Below, in pieces: positions 9,476 through 19,298 of a stretch of DNA of 64,000 nt. Source of the stretch: an uncultured Rhizobiaceae group bacterium (GTDB lineage: Bacteria; Pseudomonadota; Alphaproteobacteria; Rhizobiales; Rhizobiaceae); assembly GCA_947501445.1 (NCBI GenBank), contig CANMVS010000009.1:1-64000 (forward strand). The letters run 5' to 3'. The notes beneath the pieces were generated by a model. It had not been told where the DNA came from and ran no database searches. It was given only the letters and a program-made list of their open reading frames with translations. The stretch's first letter is position 1; the number at the start of each line of letters is the position of its first letter. The translations under genes and the position numbers were made by a program.

Positions 9476-10609
9476 CTACCGCGATATTATCGGCAATGTC
9501 TCGATAACCTGTTTGAAAACCGCCGCAACGGCTGGAATATCGTGATCTTTCAGGACCTGCCTGCGTCCATCTGTTCCAAGTCTGTTGCGCAGGGCAGTGT
9601 TCTCGATAAGGGATTTTATGGACGCTGCATAGGCTGACAGATCGCCTGCCGGTGACAACAGGCCACCGATGCCCTGTGATACGACCAGCGAAACCCCCGC
9701 CGTATCAAGGGCTGCAACCGGTAGACCACGCGACTGGGCCTCCAGATAAACCAGACCGAAAGCTTCGCCAATTCCGGGCCACACAAATATGTTGCTTTGG
9801 TCCATTATTGCGAACATGTGTTCGTGGGCGACACTGCCAAGCATCTGCAAGCGGTCCTCAGCAACAAAATTAAATAATTGTGCGACCTGTTGGCGCTCCG
9901 GGCCTTCGCCAGCAATGATCAAATTCCATTGCAAATGCTGAATGCGTTTGAGCGTATTGGCAAGACATTCATAGCTTTGCATTTTTGCGCCAGGCCGCAT
10001 CATTCCAGCAGCAAACAAAACCGGGAACTGATTGTCGAAAAGAGAGGTTCCCGGGGGCGTGGGGGCTGGCTGGCCGGCAGAATTCAAAAAGGGCTTCATG
10101 CGAATGGCCGTGCGCATGTCCGGAATGATTTCCTGCAGGTAATGCCAGTCGGTATCCTTGAGTACAAAATTGCAGTCAGCCTGTATCACGGCGTCACGAA
10201 CGGAGCGACGGCCAGCGAGCCAATCTGTCGGTAATCCCTGGCGTGTCCTGCAGGCCTCGGCGGTGACATATGGAATGCCAAAGTCTTTGGTCAATGTGGG
10301 ACCCAACCAGTCGGGCGATTTACAGTAGGGATGATAGGTAAACCAGACATGTGGAATTTGATCCCGGTCCTGCGACCATAAAGTACGCAGCCTCTTTTCC
10401 TCCGCCAATACATCCTTTCGACGTCGATCGAACAACTCCTGTTGCGGTCTTTTTTGATAGGAAATGACCTCTGATATGAGGTCCACCTTAAAACCTGCAA
10501 GCTTCAAAGCCTGCATCATCATTCTTGCAATTTCCCGGTCACCGGACGGAATGGGGTGAAACGGTGATTTCAATGGCGCATAAAACGCTATTTTCTTTTG
10601 CGCTACCAT
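9476..10609 (-). CDS. Glycosyltransferase, GT4-like (GT-B fold)
   Basis: Cytoplasmic nucleotide-sugar-dependent transferase of 377 residues. The C-terminal half shows the GT4 nucleotide-sugar-binding pattern: IAGEGPERQQV, then LGSVAHEHMFAIM, then PGIGEAFGLVYLEAQSRGLPV with the E-x7-E pair. It is the last gene of a four-gene minus-strand operon, three bases after the MurG-like gene. Acceptor and donor are unknown. The order suggests it works with the preceding transferase on one glycan. Confidence 0.85.
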   Translation of the reverse strand: MVAQKKIAFYAPLKSPFHPIPSGDREIARMMMQALKLAGFKVDLISEVISYQKRPQQELFDRRRKDVLAEEKRLRTLWSQDRDQIPHVWFTYHPYCKSPDWLGPTLTKDFGIPYVTAEACRTRQGLPTDWLAGRRSVRDAVIQADCNFVLKDTDWHYLQEIIPDMRTAIRMKPFLNSAGQPAPTPPGTSLFDNQFPVLFAAGMMRPGAKMQSYECLANTLKRIQHLQWNLIIAGEGPERQQVAQLFNFVAEDRLQMLGSVAHEHMFAIMDQSNIFVWPGIGEAFGLVYLEAQSRGLPVAALDTAGVSLVVSQGIGGLLSPAGDLSAYAASIKSLIENTALRNRLGTDGRRQVLKDHDIPAVAAVFKQVIETLPIISR

Positions 10610-10612
10610 TCA

Positions 10613-11776
10613 TCAGCGCCCTTGCTTCTGTCTGCTCGTCAGATAGGCTTTTTCCAGAATATCGGCAGATTTGTGCGCGCCGCATGTATCAATGCTTTGC
10701 CAGTCTGGTGGAGGGGCTTGCATGATACGTCTGATTGCTTCGCGTATGTTTTCCGGGTTCTTCTGTTCATGAGACAACATTTCCACCAGATTGCGTTCAG
10801 CCAGAAGCTGCGTGCGTCGCAATTGCTCGGTTTCCTTGTCATTCCATTGCGGAGCAATAATGGCGCGGCATCCCGCCGCCATAATATCGGCTACTGTATT
10901 ATATCCGGCGAGTGAAATTGATAATTTCGCTCCAGCCAAAACCTGTGGAAGGTCAGGCAGGAATTCACGAACGACGATATCTGAGTTAAACAGTTGTCTG
11001 CTGAAATCAGCATCCATAAATGGGCCCGTCAGGACACACCAGCGCGCATCCTGCATCGTCGAACCACTTTTGGCTTCAACGGCGGCGCTTACGAGTTCGC
11101 GGCCTAGCATTCCTCCACCGACAGATACGACCACATCGAATTCAGGCACCACGCCGGACAGGTTGGGTATAATATCCGGCGCTACGATCCCTGTATAATT
11201 TATCAAGGTGGCGATCTCTTCGGTTAAAGGAAAGGTCGCATCAAGAGCGATCAGGTTCGGGTCGGCGTGAACCAATATGCCATCAAAATACGTCTTAAGG
11301 AGCGCAACTGTTTGCTGGTCCTTAGACGGCTTGTTGCCCTCCTGGAGAATATCCCGAACGGAGGCAAAAATGAGCGGTCGTTTCTGCATTGCGGCTGCCG
11401 CCTCCATGAAGGGCAGGAGCTCAAAATGCATTTGTCGACGCCCGAAGGGAAATGCTTCCGTAACGATGATATCCGGCTTTGCCTGGGCAAGAATGGTGAG
11501 CAGCCTGTCGCGCCTGTCACATTTATACTGGTCGTCAGCAAGGACACCCTGGGCCGTCAAAAGGTGTGAAAAATCACCTTTGGCAGTGACCAGTGATGGC
11601 AGGAAATGAACCTTTGCGCCGTAATCGTCAAATTGTGGCAGTTTTTCGCCGCCATAAATCAATTCAACGTCAAAGCCGCGCTGAACCAGGATTTTGACAA
11701 TTCTCATCGTACGAAAGACATGACCAACACCCAGGAGATGCTGGACGTAATAGAGAATTTTTGGTGTGCGTTTCAT
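10613..11776 (-). CDS. MurG-like glycosyltransferase (GT28-type C-terminus)
   Basis: GT-B protein of 387 residues. The N-terminus ILYYVQHLLGVGHVFRTMRI has the glycine/histidine loop of MurG-like enzymes. The C-terminal part has VSVGGGMLG, then LSISLAGYNTVADIMAAGCRAI, the GT28 donor-binding region. The start overlaps the upstream GT4 gene's stop (ATGA). Its N-terminal motif resembles that of the 13032-14237 protein, so the two are probably paralogues within the operon. It is not MurG of the dcw cluster; no cell-division genes are near. Confidence 0.83.
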   Translation of the reverse strand: MKRTPKILYYVQHLLGVGHVFRTMRIVKILVQRGFDVELIYGGEKLPQFDDYGAKVHFLPSLVTAKGDFSHLLTAQGVLADDQYKCDRRDRLLTILAQAKPDIIVTEAFPFGRRQMHFELLPFMEAAAAMQKRPLIFASVRDILQEGNKPSKDQQTVALLKTYFDGILVHADPNLIALDATFPLTEEIATLINYTGIVAPDIIPNLSGVVPEFDVVVSVGGGMLGRELVSAAVEAKSGSTMQDARWCVLTGPFMDADFSRQLFNSDIVVREFLPDLPQVLAGAKLSISLAGYNTVADIMAAGCRAIIAPQWNDKETEQLRRTQLLAERNLVEMLSHEQKNPENIREAIRRIMQAPPPDWQSIDTCGAHKSADILEKAYLTSRQKQGR

Positions 11777-13032
11777 TCTGCTGCAGCTTGAAACTTGCGG
11801 TCTATTCCCGAATGTTCCAGCAAATTGACCAATGTTGTGATTTCCTGGCGGTGATCGAACTGTCTTTCAACCTTGTCTGCACCGGCAGCACCCATTTTGC
11901 CTCTATTTTGCGGGTCTTTGATCAAAGTTTCCAGCGCCTTGGCAAGAGCTGTGGCATCATTTGGCGGGATCAGCAAGCCATTCTTGCCGTCTTCTATCAG
12001 CTCTACAATGCCCGAAATGGGAGTGGAAACACAGGCAAGGTTTTGGCTTTGTGCTTCCACCAGAACATTGGGAAGGCCATCACGATCGCCGTCGTCGGCG
12101 ATCCGGCACGGCAGCACAAACAGATCACTGTTTCGGTAGGTTTCGAGCACAAATTCCTGAGGTCTTGATCCAAGCAATTCGGTTTTTTCAATTAATCCGA
12201 GACGCTTGATCTGTTCAGCTATGTTATCTGACAGGACGCCACCTCCAATGTGGGTCCATTTCCAGTTAAGTGTCGCAGGCAAGAGAGCCAGTGCGTCGAT
12301 CAGCGTGTCCAGGCCCTTCTTCTCCACCGCACGACCGACAGTGATCAGGCGAACAGGATCATTGATATCGCTCCCGTCCCGTGGCGGCCTTAGATCGGCT
12401 GTGCGCTGAAAACGACTGAGGTCCAAACCATGGTGGACCAGTTCAACGGTATTCTGGTCTTGCGCCAATGTTCTCAGATGATGGTATCCGCTTTCAGTGC
12501 AGGTCACGGTCCATGACGCATCGTCCAGCTTTTCAGATAATTCCCAATCAGGCGACGTCCAGATATCCTTTGCGTGCGCTGAGCAGCTCCATTGGGTATC
12601 CACCATCATGTGTGTGTAATAGGCCACTGAGGCAGGTGTGTGGATAAAATGTGCATAAATCCAGGCCGTATTCTGCGGCAACTCATTTGCCATCACCAGT
12701 GCCTGACCAAAGCGCCGCAGCCTGTTGCGGCTGATATCGCGTCGAAAGTCCTTTAGCAAAGTATGAAACGCTTTGCGGTATCCGCTTCTTCTGCGGCTCG
12801 CAAACCACCCTTTCAGAACGCGCATGGGTTCTTCATGCAGATATTCAGGCAGATATATGACGGGCGCTTTGATTTCAGAATGTATTGGATGACGGGCTTT
12901 ATCTGTCGGTCGCCTCAAGGCAAAAATCACCAGTTCAAAGCCAGCGCGCTCAAGTTCCAGAAGCTCCTGCGCGATGAAAGTTTCGGAAAGACGGGGATAC
13001 CCTTTCAGGACAACCGCAATCTTCTTGTTCAT
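11773..13032 (-). CDS. Glycosyltransferase, GT4 family
   Basis: GT-B transferase of 419 residues. N-terminal LKGYPRLSETFIAQEL is typical of exopolysaccharide/colanic-acid GT4 enzymes. The C-terminal domain contains LITVGRAVEKKGLDTLIDAL and later DGLPNVLVEAQSQNLACVST, carrying the E-x7-E-like donor site. It is coupled to both neighbours (1-bp and 4-bp overlaps). Role: addition of one sugar in synthesis of an unidentified surface glycan or glycolipid. Confidence 0.9.
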   Translation of the reverse strand: MNKKIAVVLKGYPRLSETFIAQELLELERAGFELVIFALRRPTDKARHPIHSEIKAPVIYLPEYLHEEPMRVLKGWFASRRRSGYRKAFHTLLKDFRRDISRNRLRRFGQALVMANELPQNTAWIYAHFIHTPASVAYYTHMMVDTQWSCSAHAKDIWTSPDWELSEKLDDASWTVTCTESGYHHLRTLAQDQNTVELVHHGLDLSRFQRTADLRPPRDGSDINDPVRLITVGRAVEKKGLDTLIDALALLPATLNWKWTHIGGGVLSDNIAEQIKRLGLIEKTELLGSRPQEFVLETYRNSDLFVLPCRIADDGDRDGLPNVLVEAQSQNLACVSTPISGIVELIEDGKNGLLIPPNDATALAKALETLIKDPQNRGKMGAAGADKVERQFDHRQEITTLVNLLEHSGIDRKFQAAAE

Positions 13033-14237
13033 CAGCCCACATGCTCCATATTTTTTGCGTGCCCCCTGCGCCCGCGCAGGATTGCACCGACACTATCGCA
13101 GATACGATCCAGCCCGCGAGCATCAAAATCATGTTCTGCCACGCCCGATTGCGCCCGAACAATAAGCTGCCGGATGGCCTTCAACATGCGTTTTGTGTTA
13201 CCGGCATCTTCCGTTAGAATTACGTCACAATATCCAAGATCTCGTGCACGTTCTGCCCGGATAAGCTGCTCAAGTCGCGGGGTTTGCCTAGGCACAAAAA
13301 GCGCTGCCTTTTTGCGGGCAATGACCTCACAAAAGGTATTGTACCCGCACATGCCTATGACGGCAGTGGCATTTTGTATCAACACCTCCGGATTGGCATC
13401 AAATCCGATAATATGAATACCCGCAGTTTGATTGGCACGCGCATGCGCTCGAGCCGCAAGATCGGGATCGGAATAGGGGCCCAGTAACAGCACAGCGGGT
13501 ACGGACAACTGTGGGTCGGCTTCATAGGCACTCAGAACGGCGTCCATCAATCGCGCCCCGTCACCACCGCCACCGGCCGTAACAAGCAGATAATTCGGCG
13601 GAAGACCCAGGGAGGGTTTGTTTTCGAACTGCGGGTAGTCCTGATACAAAAAGCCCGTGTAGCGGCATTTGTTCAGAACATTCTTAGACAGTCCGATGTC
13701 TGCAAGGGGATTATAAAATTTTTCCGAGCCATATATCCAGATTTGATCGTAAATACCGTCCAGAGAACCCAAAATGCCTTTGCGTTCCCACTCGCTGCGC
13801 AGCTTGGCAGGATCATCCAGCACATCTCTCAGACCCAGGATAAGCGTTGTTCCGGTGGATTTGAAATGGGCGATGGCATCGGTGAGTTCTCCACCAAGTC
13901 CCAGCGGTTCCTTGTCAGCAATGAACAGGTCAGCCGGATTGGCCATTACATATTTGTTGATGACCTCTTTTCGCGCTGTAATGACCTGGTCAAACGTCTG
14001 ATTAGACCCAACCGCTATATATTGGCCATCTGGCTGTTTATCCACCTGCGGAATTTCCACGTATTTGATACGTGGATGGGTCGAATATTCACCGGATATC
14101 TCGGACCCGGTGATAATGGTTGCATGAAGATCAGCAAACCGGTCAACCAGCGCTTTCGCAATTTTGCGGTTGCGCCGAATGTGTCCAAGGCCAAATGTAT
14201 CATGGCTATAGAGGATGAGGTGTGTTGCGTTGCTCAC
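13032..14237 (-). CDS. MurG-like glycosyltransferase, first gene of the GT operon
   Basis: GT-B protein of 401 residues starting at GTG. N-terminal YSHDTFGLGHIRRNRKIAKAL matches the MurG-like Gly-His loop. The C-terminus has LLVTAGGGGDGARLMDAV and AVIGMCGYNTFCEVIARKKAALFVPR, a GT28-type donor site. Known members of this type lie in uncharacterised polysaccharide clusters. It heads the four-gene operon and is separated from the divergent MscS gene by about 320 bp, where the shared promoters must lie. Confidence 0.83.
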   Translation of the reverse strand: MSNATHLILYSHDTFGLGHIRRNRKIAKALVDRFADLHATIITGSEISGEYSTHPRIKYVEIPQVDKQPDGQYIAVGSNQTFDQVITARKEVINKYVMANPADLFIADKEPLGLGGELTDAIAHFKSTGTTLILGLRDVLDDPAKLRSEWERKGILGSLDGIYDQIWIYGSEKFYNPLADIGLSKNVLNKCRYTGFLYQDYPQFENKPSLGLPPNYLLVTAGGGGDGARLMDAVLSAYEADPQLSVPAVLLLGPYSDPDLAARAHARANQTAGIHIIGFDANPEVLIQNATAVIGMCGYNTFCEVIARKKAALFVPRQTPRLEQLIRAERARDLGYCDVILTEDAGNTKRMLKAIRQLIVRAQSGVAEHDFDARGLDRICDSVGAILRGRRGHAKNMEHVG

Positions 14238-14558
14238 GGGGTCAACTTGCCTTTAACATGGGCAATGGGTCATACCGCAGCGCCGCTTGGGCCCCGGAAA
14301 CACCGGGAAATCCCTTCAGTATGCTTCATTTTGTCCCCCAAAATTCTGTAGGCCACATTGTTTTAGCAGCTGATTTGTTTGCGTTGTAAATAAGCGTTTG
14401 TCTGACAGATGTCACGGTACTTTTGCGCGAAAGTGAAGCAAGGTGAGAATTGTGCGCGGGATAATTCTGCAAATTCGGGTTATAGATAATCAACCCAAGG
14501 GAATGTCCAGCTGTGGGCAGGGCATTCGCTAAGGGCAGTGCTATCTGCAGGTGGTGTT
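14238..14558. other. Divergent intergenic region between the GT operon and the mscS-like gene
   Basis: About 320 bp without a convincing gene. It must contain the promoter of the GT operon (minus) and of the channel gene (plus). No clear operator, riboswitch or repeat was recognised. Confidence 0.6.
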
Positions 14559-17003
14559 ATGAAGTTGATTATTAAATGTGTCAAAATGGTTGCACTATTG
14601 CTGATCCTGAGTGTGGCAATCGGGGCGCCGGGAAGTCATGCACAGACTGCATTGCTGGATTCAATGTCTGGCTCCGGCAGCGAACAAACGGAAACCGATG
14701 CACTCAACACATTAATTAACAATGCCAAGGCCGATGGTTCAACGGTCATCGTCATTACGCCGCCATCAACCGGCGCCTCGGACAGCCAGTCCCTGTTGCC
14801 AATGCCAATGAACGGCGACCTGTTGCTGATGGCGCGTTCAAATGTGAAGCAAATGCTGGTGGGCGCGCTGGATTTTCACAACAGGTTGGTCGCTGCCATT
14901 GGCCGCGCAAGTTATGATGGTACGCCGTATTGGCTCGTTTGGGCCGTAGGAACGGCACTTTTCGGAATGACGCTTGGAGTGGGAATATACAAACTTGTGT
15001 CCCGCTGGATGCGAGATCAGATTGCTGCGCGTTATCGAACCGAAAATCTCACCCGCTCGGACAAATTATCGCTGCTGCTGATGCGTGGCGCGCTTATTTT
15101 GTTGTCGACTGCGATCATGTTTACAGTCACCATAATTGTGGCGGTGGCGCTTGATTTTGAGCACGAACCATCGCGCATGACGATTTTTACAATTGTCGCG
15201 ACCTATGCCTGTTACCGCATATTGCGTTATGTCATCCTGCTCAATTTCTTTGCCCCGGACATGCCGTCATATCGAATGGTCAATCTGGACGATGCCCGCG
15301 CGAGAAAACTCTACAATAACTGGGTTTATCTCAGCGTGTTCGGGGCATATATGCTTGGAATCATAGCGTGGGTTCATGGTCTTGGAATTGACAATGACAG
15401 CTACCGGCTAATGTCGATTATCGGCCTCGGCATCGTCTCGATTTTGATTGCGCTGCTGACGATCAAACACAAGGATGATACGCGCGATATTCTGTTGGGA
15501 AAGAGCAACAATGGTTTCGTCAGCCGCTACCGAAAATTTGCTGCACGTGTGACGACACCGGCCATGTTGCTCTATATTCTGGTTGCCTGGGTGGCGAGTT
15601 CCTTCCGGTTGTCGCTGGGTCTGCCAGGCGGCTATATAATTATCATGGCACCCGTCATTGTTTTTATCGTTGGTGCCATAGTCTACGCCTTGGCCATCAT
15701 CATCCTGGACAGGGTTTTTGAAAGACGCGCAAAGACATTTCGACATGGACAATTGATCAAACTCCGTCGCGCCCGCGCCGAGATTCGCCGCAAGGCGGAG
15801 GCACAAAGATTGGCTGAGCAGAATGAAGATCCCATGATGGAAATTGTGGGTGAGGGGGAGGAAATGGTGGTTCATCAGGTGGAATCGCCTGATGAGACCG
15901 ATATCAGTCTTGAGTACAAACCTTTGTTCAAGGGGCTGATTGAAAATGGAATTGTCACGGTCATATTGGTTTTTGCCATTGGCGAGTTGGCACGGTTGTG
16001 GGGACTGAATTATGAGCAACTGGGCGGGCATCCTTTGGCCAAAGCGCTCGATACCATTCTAATCGCCGTCTATACCTATCTTGCCTATCAGGCGGTCAAC
16101 ATATTCATCGACCGTAAAATTGTTGAGGAAGGTGGAACGCTAGACAATACGCCGGTCAACCCGGGCGAGGGTGATAGTGAGGGCGGTGTCGGTGAATCGC
16201 GTCTGGCCACCCTTTTACCCATCTTCAGAAATGTATTCATATCGCTCATGATAATAGTGGCCGGGGCCTTTATCCTATCCAGCTGGGGCGTCAATGTTGC
16301 ACCACTGTTTGCCGGTGCTGGTGTTGTTGGGCTGGCAATTGGTTTTGGCGCACAAACGCTTATCCGTGACATATTCTCAGGTGTATTCTTTTTGGTTGAT
16401 GATGCCTTCCGCAAGGGTGAATATATAGAGGTCGGCACGGTAAAAGGTGTCATTGAAAAGATATCAATGCGCTCGTTTCAATTGCGCCATCATTTAGGTG
16501 CCGTGCACACAATTCCATTTGGCGAAATAAAACAACTGACCAATTATTCGCGCGATTGGGTCATGATGAAGCTGCCTTTGCGTCTGACGTATGGCACCGA
16601 TGTTGAAAAAGTGCGCAAACTGATCAAGAAATTGGGTCAGGAGCTTTTGACCCATGAACAGATTGGGCATTTGTTTTTGCAGCCTCTCAAATCCCAGGGT
16701 GTCTATTCCATGGAAGATTCGGCAATGATCGTCCGTGTCAAATTCATGACCCGTCCTGGTGATCAATTTGTAACCCGTAAAGTCATTTACGGCGCCATAC
16801 GCGATTTATTCGAGGTCGAGGGCATTAAATTTGCCCATCGCGAAGTTACCGTCAGGCTGGCGGATGAGGGCGAAACCAAAAACCTCAGCCAGCAGCAAAA
16901 GGAAGCTATCACAGGTTCGGTGCGCAGCCTGATGGATGAAGAGGAGAAGCGTAAACAGGGCGGAATTCTGGATCCCGCCGCTGTGGCAACCGTTGAGCGA
17001 TAA
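14559..17003 (+). CDS. Large MscS-family mechanosensitive channel
   Basis: Inner-membrane channel that opens under membrane tension to release solutes. From the ATG at 14559 the protein has 814 residues and starts with a signal peptide (KLIIKCVKMVALLLILSV...HAQ); the ORF track's GTG seven codons upstream would spoil it. Several transmembrane segments precede the MscS core near residues 570-700, with pore-helix-like GAGVVGLAIGFGAQTLIRDI and the beta-domain motif VDDAFRKGEYIEVG. The extended N-terminus resembles the YbdG/MscK-type large paralogues rather than the minimal MscS. The stand-alone gene faces away from the GT operon. Confidence 0.92.
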   Translation: MKLIIKCVKMVALLLILSVAIGAPGSHAQTALLDSMSGSGSEQTETDALNTLINNAKADGSTVIVITPPSTGASDSQSLLPMPMNGDLLLMARSNVKQMLVGALDFHNRLVAAIGRASYDGTPYWLVWAVGTALFGMTLGVGIYKLVSRWMRDQIAARYRTENLTRSDKLSLLLMRGALILLSTAIMFTVTIIVAVALDFEHEPSRMTIFTIVATYACYRILRYVILLNFFAPDMPSYRMVNLDDARARKLYNNWVYLSVFGAYMLGIIAWVHGLGIDNDSYRLMSIIGLGIVSILIALLTIKHKDDTRDILLGKSNNGFVSRYRKFAARVTTPAMLLYILVAWVASSFRLSLGLPGGYIIIMAPVIVFIVGAIVYALAIIILDRVFERRAKTFRHGQLIKLRRARAEIRRKAEAQRLAEQNEDPMMEIVGEGEEMVVHQVESPDETDISLEYKPLFKGLIENGIVTVILVFAIGELARLWGLNYEQLGGHPLAKALDTILIAVYTYLAYQAVNIFIDRKIVEEGGTLDNTPVNPGEGDSEGGVGESRLATLLPIFRNVFISLMIIVAGAFILSSWGVNVAPLFAGAGVVGLAIGFGAQTLIRDIFSGVFFLVDDAFRKGEYIEVGTVKGVIEKISMRSFQLRHHLGAVHTIPFGEIKQLTNYSRDWVMMKLPLRLTYGTDVEKVRKLIKKLGQELLTHEQIGHLFLQPLKSQGVYSMEDSAMIVRVKFMTRPGDQFVTRKVIYGAIRDLFEVEGIKFAHREVTVRLADEGETKNLSQQQKEAITGSVRSLMDEEEKRKQGGILDPAAVATVER

Positions 17004-17137
17004 CGACTTTCGCAAAATGTGCCTGGACTTAGGATAATCTGAACAATATTAGGCGAAATTGATCCTTTGCATGTGTGTGCCATCGCCTGCTAAAGAATAC
17101 GTGCAACGGGCAACCAGGAGTAGTACTTTTGATCAGA

Positions 17138-17986
17138 ATGCAGGACCTGGATATGATTTCAGATTTTGGCAAGCGACGTATCGGGTCCATCGCGCAACTG
17201 ATGTGGACCCTGGCAACGCACAAAAAAATAGACCGTCAACGGCGAAAATTCATTCGAAAGAAACTTGCCCGCCGGTTTCCCGGTCCCTTTGACATAGAGA
17301 TTGAGAACATTCATCTGCGTGCCTATCCGCTCGAGAATTATTGTGACCGGACTGCTGTTGGCCGCAATCATCTGCCTGAAGTTCCCGAGCGTTCACTGAT
17401 TTTACCACTCGTGAAACCGGGCATGGTTTTTGTTGATATCGGTGCCAACATTGGTACCTATAGTCTTTTTGTTGCAAAGCAATGCAACGACCATGCGCGG
17501 ATATTGTCATTTGAACCCCACCCACGCACTTTCGGGAAATTGTCTTTCAACGTAAAAGCCAATGGCTTTAACGCCATTGAAGCCATCAACATGGGCGTGG
17601 GACCTGAACAGACACGCATGCGCCTTTATTCAAACGGTGGCACCAATATTGGTACGGCGTCAATTCTTCCGGAGGCAGCCAGCGACAAGCAATTTGTCGA
17701 TATCAAAATTGTTCCGCTTGCGGATTGTCTGAAAAGCCGTCTGATCAAGCGCGTTGATTTGTTGAAAATCGATATTGAGGGCTTTGAAGATCAGGCGCTG
17801 TTGCCGTTGATGACGCCGGAAAACAGTGCGTTATGGCCAAAAGCAATCCTCATTGAGACGGTTCTGCAAAAACACTGGCAACGCGATTGCGTTGAGGTGC
17901 TGACGTCACTTGGTTACACAATCGCTGGCAATACGTCAGAAAATCTTCTGCTGGTTCATCCAATGACCGAGAAACTGGAATCGTGA
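17138..17986 (+). CDS. FkbM family methyltransferase
   Basis: SAM-dependent methyltransferase. Motif I is VFVDIGANIGTYSLF, the acidic residue and post-motif are ILSFEPHPRTF, and the FkbM pattern VDLLKIDIEGFEDQAL is near the C-terminus. FkbM enzymes commonly O-methylate sugars or glycolipids; the nearby GT operon makes that plausible here but unproven. The start is uncertain: the track uses a GTG at 17075, a TTG at 17129 has AGGAG upstream, and the ATG at 17138 is chosen. The 3' end overlaps the convergent FAD-oxidoreductase gene by 31 bp. Confidence 0.87.
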   Translation: MQDLDMISDFGKRRIGSIAQLMWTLATHKKIDRQRRKFIRKKLARRFPGPFDIEIENIHLRAYPLENYCDRTAVGRNHLPEVPERSLILPLVKPGMVFVDIGANIGTYSLFVAKQCNDHARILSFEPHPRTFGKLSFNVKANGFNAIEAINMGVGPEQTRMRLYSNGGTNIGTASILPEAASDKQFVDIKIVPLADCLKSRLIKRVDLLKIDIEGFEDQALLPLMTPENSALWPKAILIETVLQKHWQRDCVEVLTSLGYTIAGNTSENLLLVHPMTEKLES

Positions 17987-19269
17987 TTGATTTCCCGATT
18001 GCGTGAAAATCCACCCATGGAGATATTCATATCAAGATGATCCAGATGGAAGTTGATCGGCTCGCGATCATGGTCATGACCATTTTCGCAGGCCTCTATC
18101 AGTGACGTCATCATTTTGGCCGCGACCGGCGCATTTTTGAATTGATTGCCGCTGGTGCCAATGGCCATGTAATAGCCTGGCAAATCGCTGCAATCATAAA
18201 TTGGCATCCAATCATCTGTGACATCATAAAGTGCCACAACGCCACGCGTCTGCGATGGAATACCCAACTCGGGCAGCCTTTGAGCCATTCGCATGACAAG
18301 CACATTCCACTGTTCGGAAAAATTGCTGTCAAAATTGTCTGGATCATCAACCCATTGTTTTTGGTCGCAGGCAGGATCTTCAGAACCGATCAGAATATTG
18401 TTGCCGATCTCAGGCCTGCAATAGGTGTGAATATCACTATCGGAGTAGACGAGACCATTGTTTTCAAAATCAAAACCCTCTGGTGATGGCACATGGGCCA
18501 CTTCATGGCGCAATGCGCGTGTTTTTATATTCATGGATTGTTCAACACCGGCCATCTGGTTGATGCGAGCGGAATGGGGACCGGCGATGTTTATGACGAC
18601 CGGTGCCTGGATAGTTTGGCCGTCATTTAATACAACGCCGCTGACCCGGCCGTCACTTTGACTGATTTCAACAACTTCAGTATTGAAAGCAAATTCCGCT
18701 CCAAAAGCTTCCGCGCCGCGCTGTGCATTGTGCGCCGATAGTTTCGGATCATTCACATAGCCGCCATTTGGAAAGAATACCGCGCCAGCGACGCTTGGAC
18801 CGGTCGGCTCTCCGAAACCTGGGTCCTGCGGTCGTTTTGCAGGTTCGAATTGCCGTGTATCGGCACCTTTCAGATGATCGCCAATGGCTGTTGGTGCAAT
18901 GTCTTCATAGGGACAGCCAATGCGGTCCATCATCTGACATACTTTGGCTAAATTGTTGTTATGATCTGTTTTGATGACCAGGCAGCCGGTGTTGTGGTAC
19001 CTGATCAACCCGTATTCATCATCCACGCCAATGTAATCGGCCCAATTGCTCCAGTAGTGCCAACCTTCATAGGCGATCGCACAGGATTCCAACGCGGAAT
19101 AATAGGTGCGGATGATGGCGCATGACCCGGATGTCGATCCATAGCCGGATTCTGGAAGCTTATCGATTGAAAGCGTTTTCCAGCCTTTTTTGGCCATTTC
19201 AAATGCAGTGCATGCGCCAATAACACCAGCGCCTATTATAATTGCATCGTAGCTTTGTTTTTTTGGCAT
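17956..19269 (-). CDS. FAD-dependent oxidoreductase, DadA/sarcosine-oxidase-like (DAO family)
   Basis: Flavoprotein likely to oxidise an amine or N-methyl/amino-acid substrate. The FAD-binding Rossmann motif AIIIGAGVIGACTAFEMAKKG is at residues 10-30. A second dinucleotide-site stretch is VINIAGPHSARINQM, and the C-terminal IGTSGNQFKNAPVAAKM is typical of DAO enzymes. The protein has 437 residues and the unusual ending SRNREINHDSSFSVIG. An AGGA precedes the ATG. It is the third gene of an operon after the desaturase and PhnD-like genes (29-bp gap). The substrate is unknown. Confidence 0.88.
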   Translation of the reverse strand: MPKKQSYDAIIIGAGVIGACTAFEMAKKGWKTLSIDKLPESGYGSTSGSCAIIRTYYSALESCAIAYEGWHYWSNWADYIGVDDEYGLIRYHNTGCLVIKTDHNNNLAKVCQMMDRIGCPYEDIAPTAIGDHLKGADTRQFEPAKRPQDPGFGEPTGPSVAGAVFFPNGGYVNDPKLSAHNAQRGAEAFGAEFAFNTEVVEISQSDGRVSGVVLNDGQTIQAPVVINIAGPHSARINQMAGVEQSMNIKTRALRHEVAHVPSPEGFDFENNGLVYSDSDIHTYCRPEIGNNILIGSEDPACDQKQWVDDPDNFDSNFSEQWNVLVMRMAQRLPELGIPSQTRGVVALYDVTDDWMPIYDCSDLPGYYMAIGTSGNQFKNAPVAAKMMTSLIEACENGHDHDREPINFHLDHLDMNISMGGFSRNREINHDSSFSVIG

Positions 19270-19298
19270 CTGATGTTCCTGATGGCTACCGGTGTGCT

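Noticed and set aside
15408-16031. 207-codon minus-strand ORF
   Set aside because: Antisense shadow inside the MscS-family gene; no family features.
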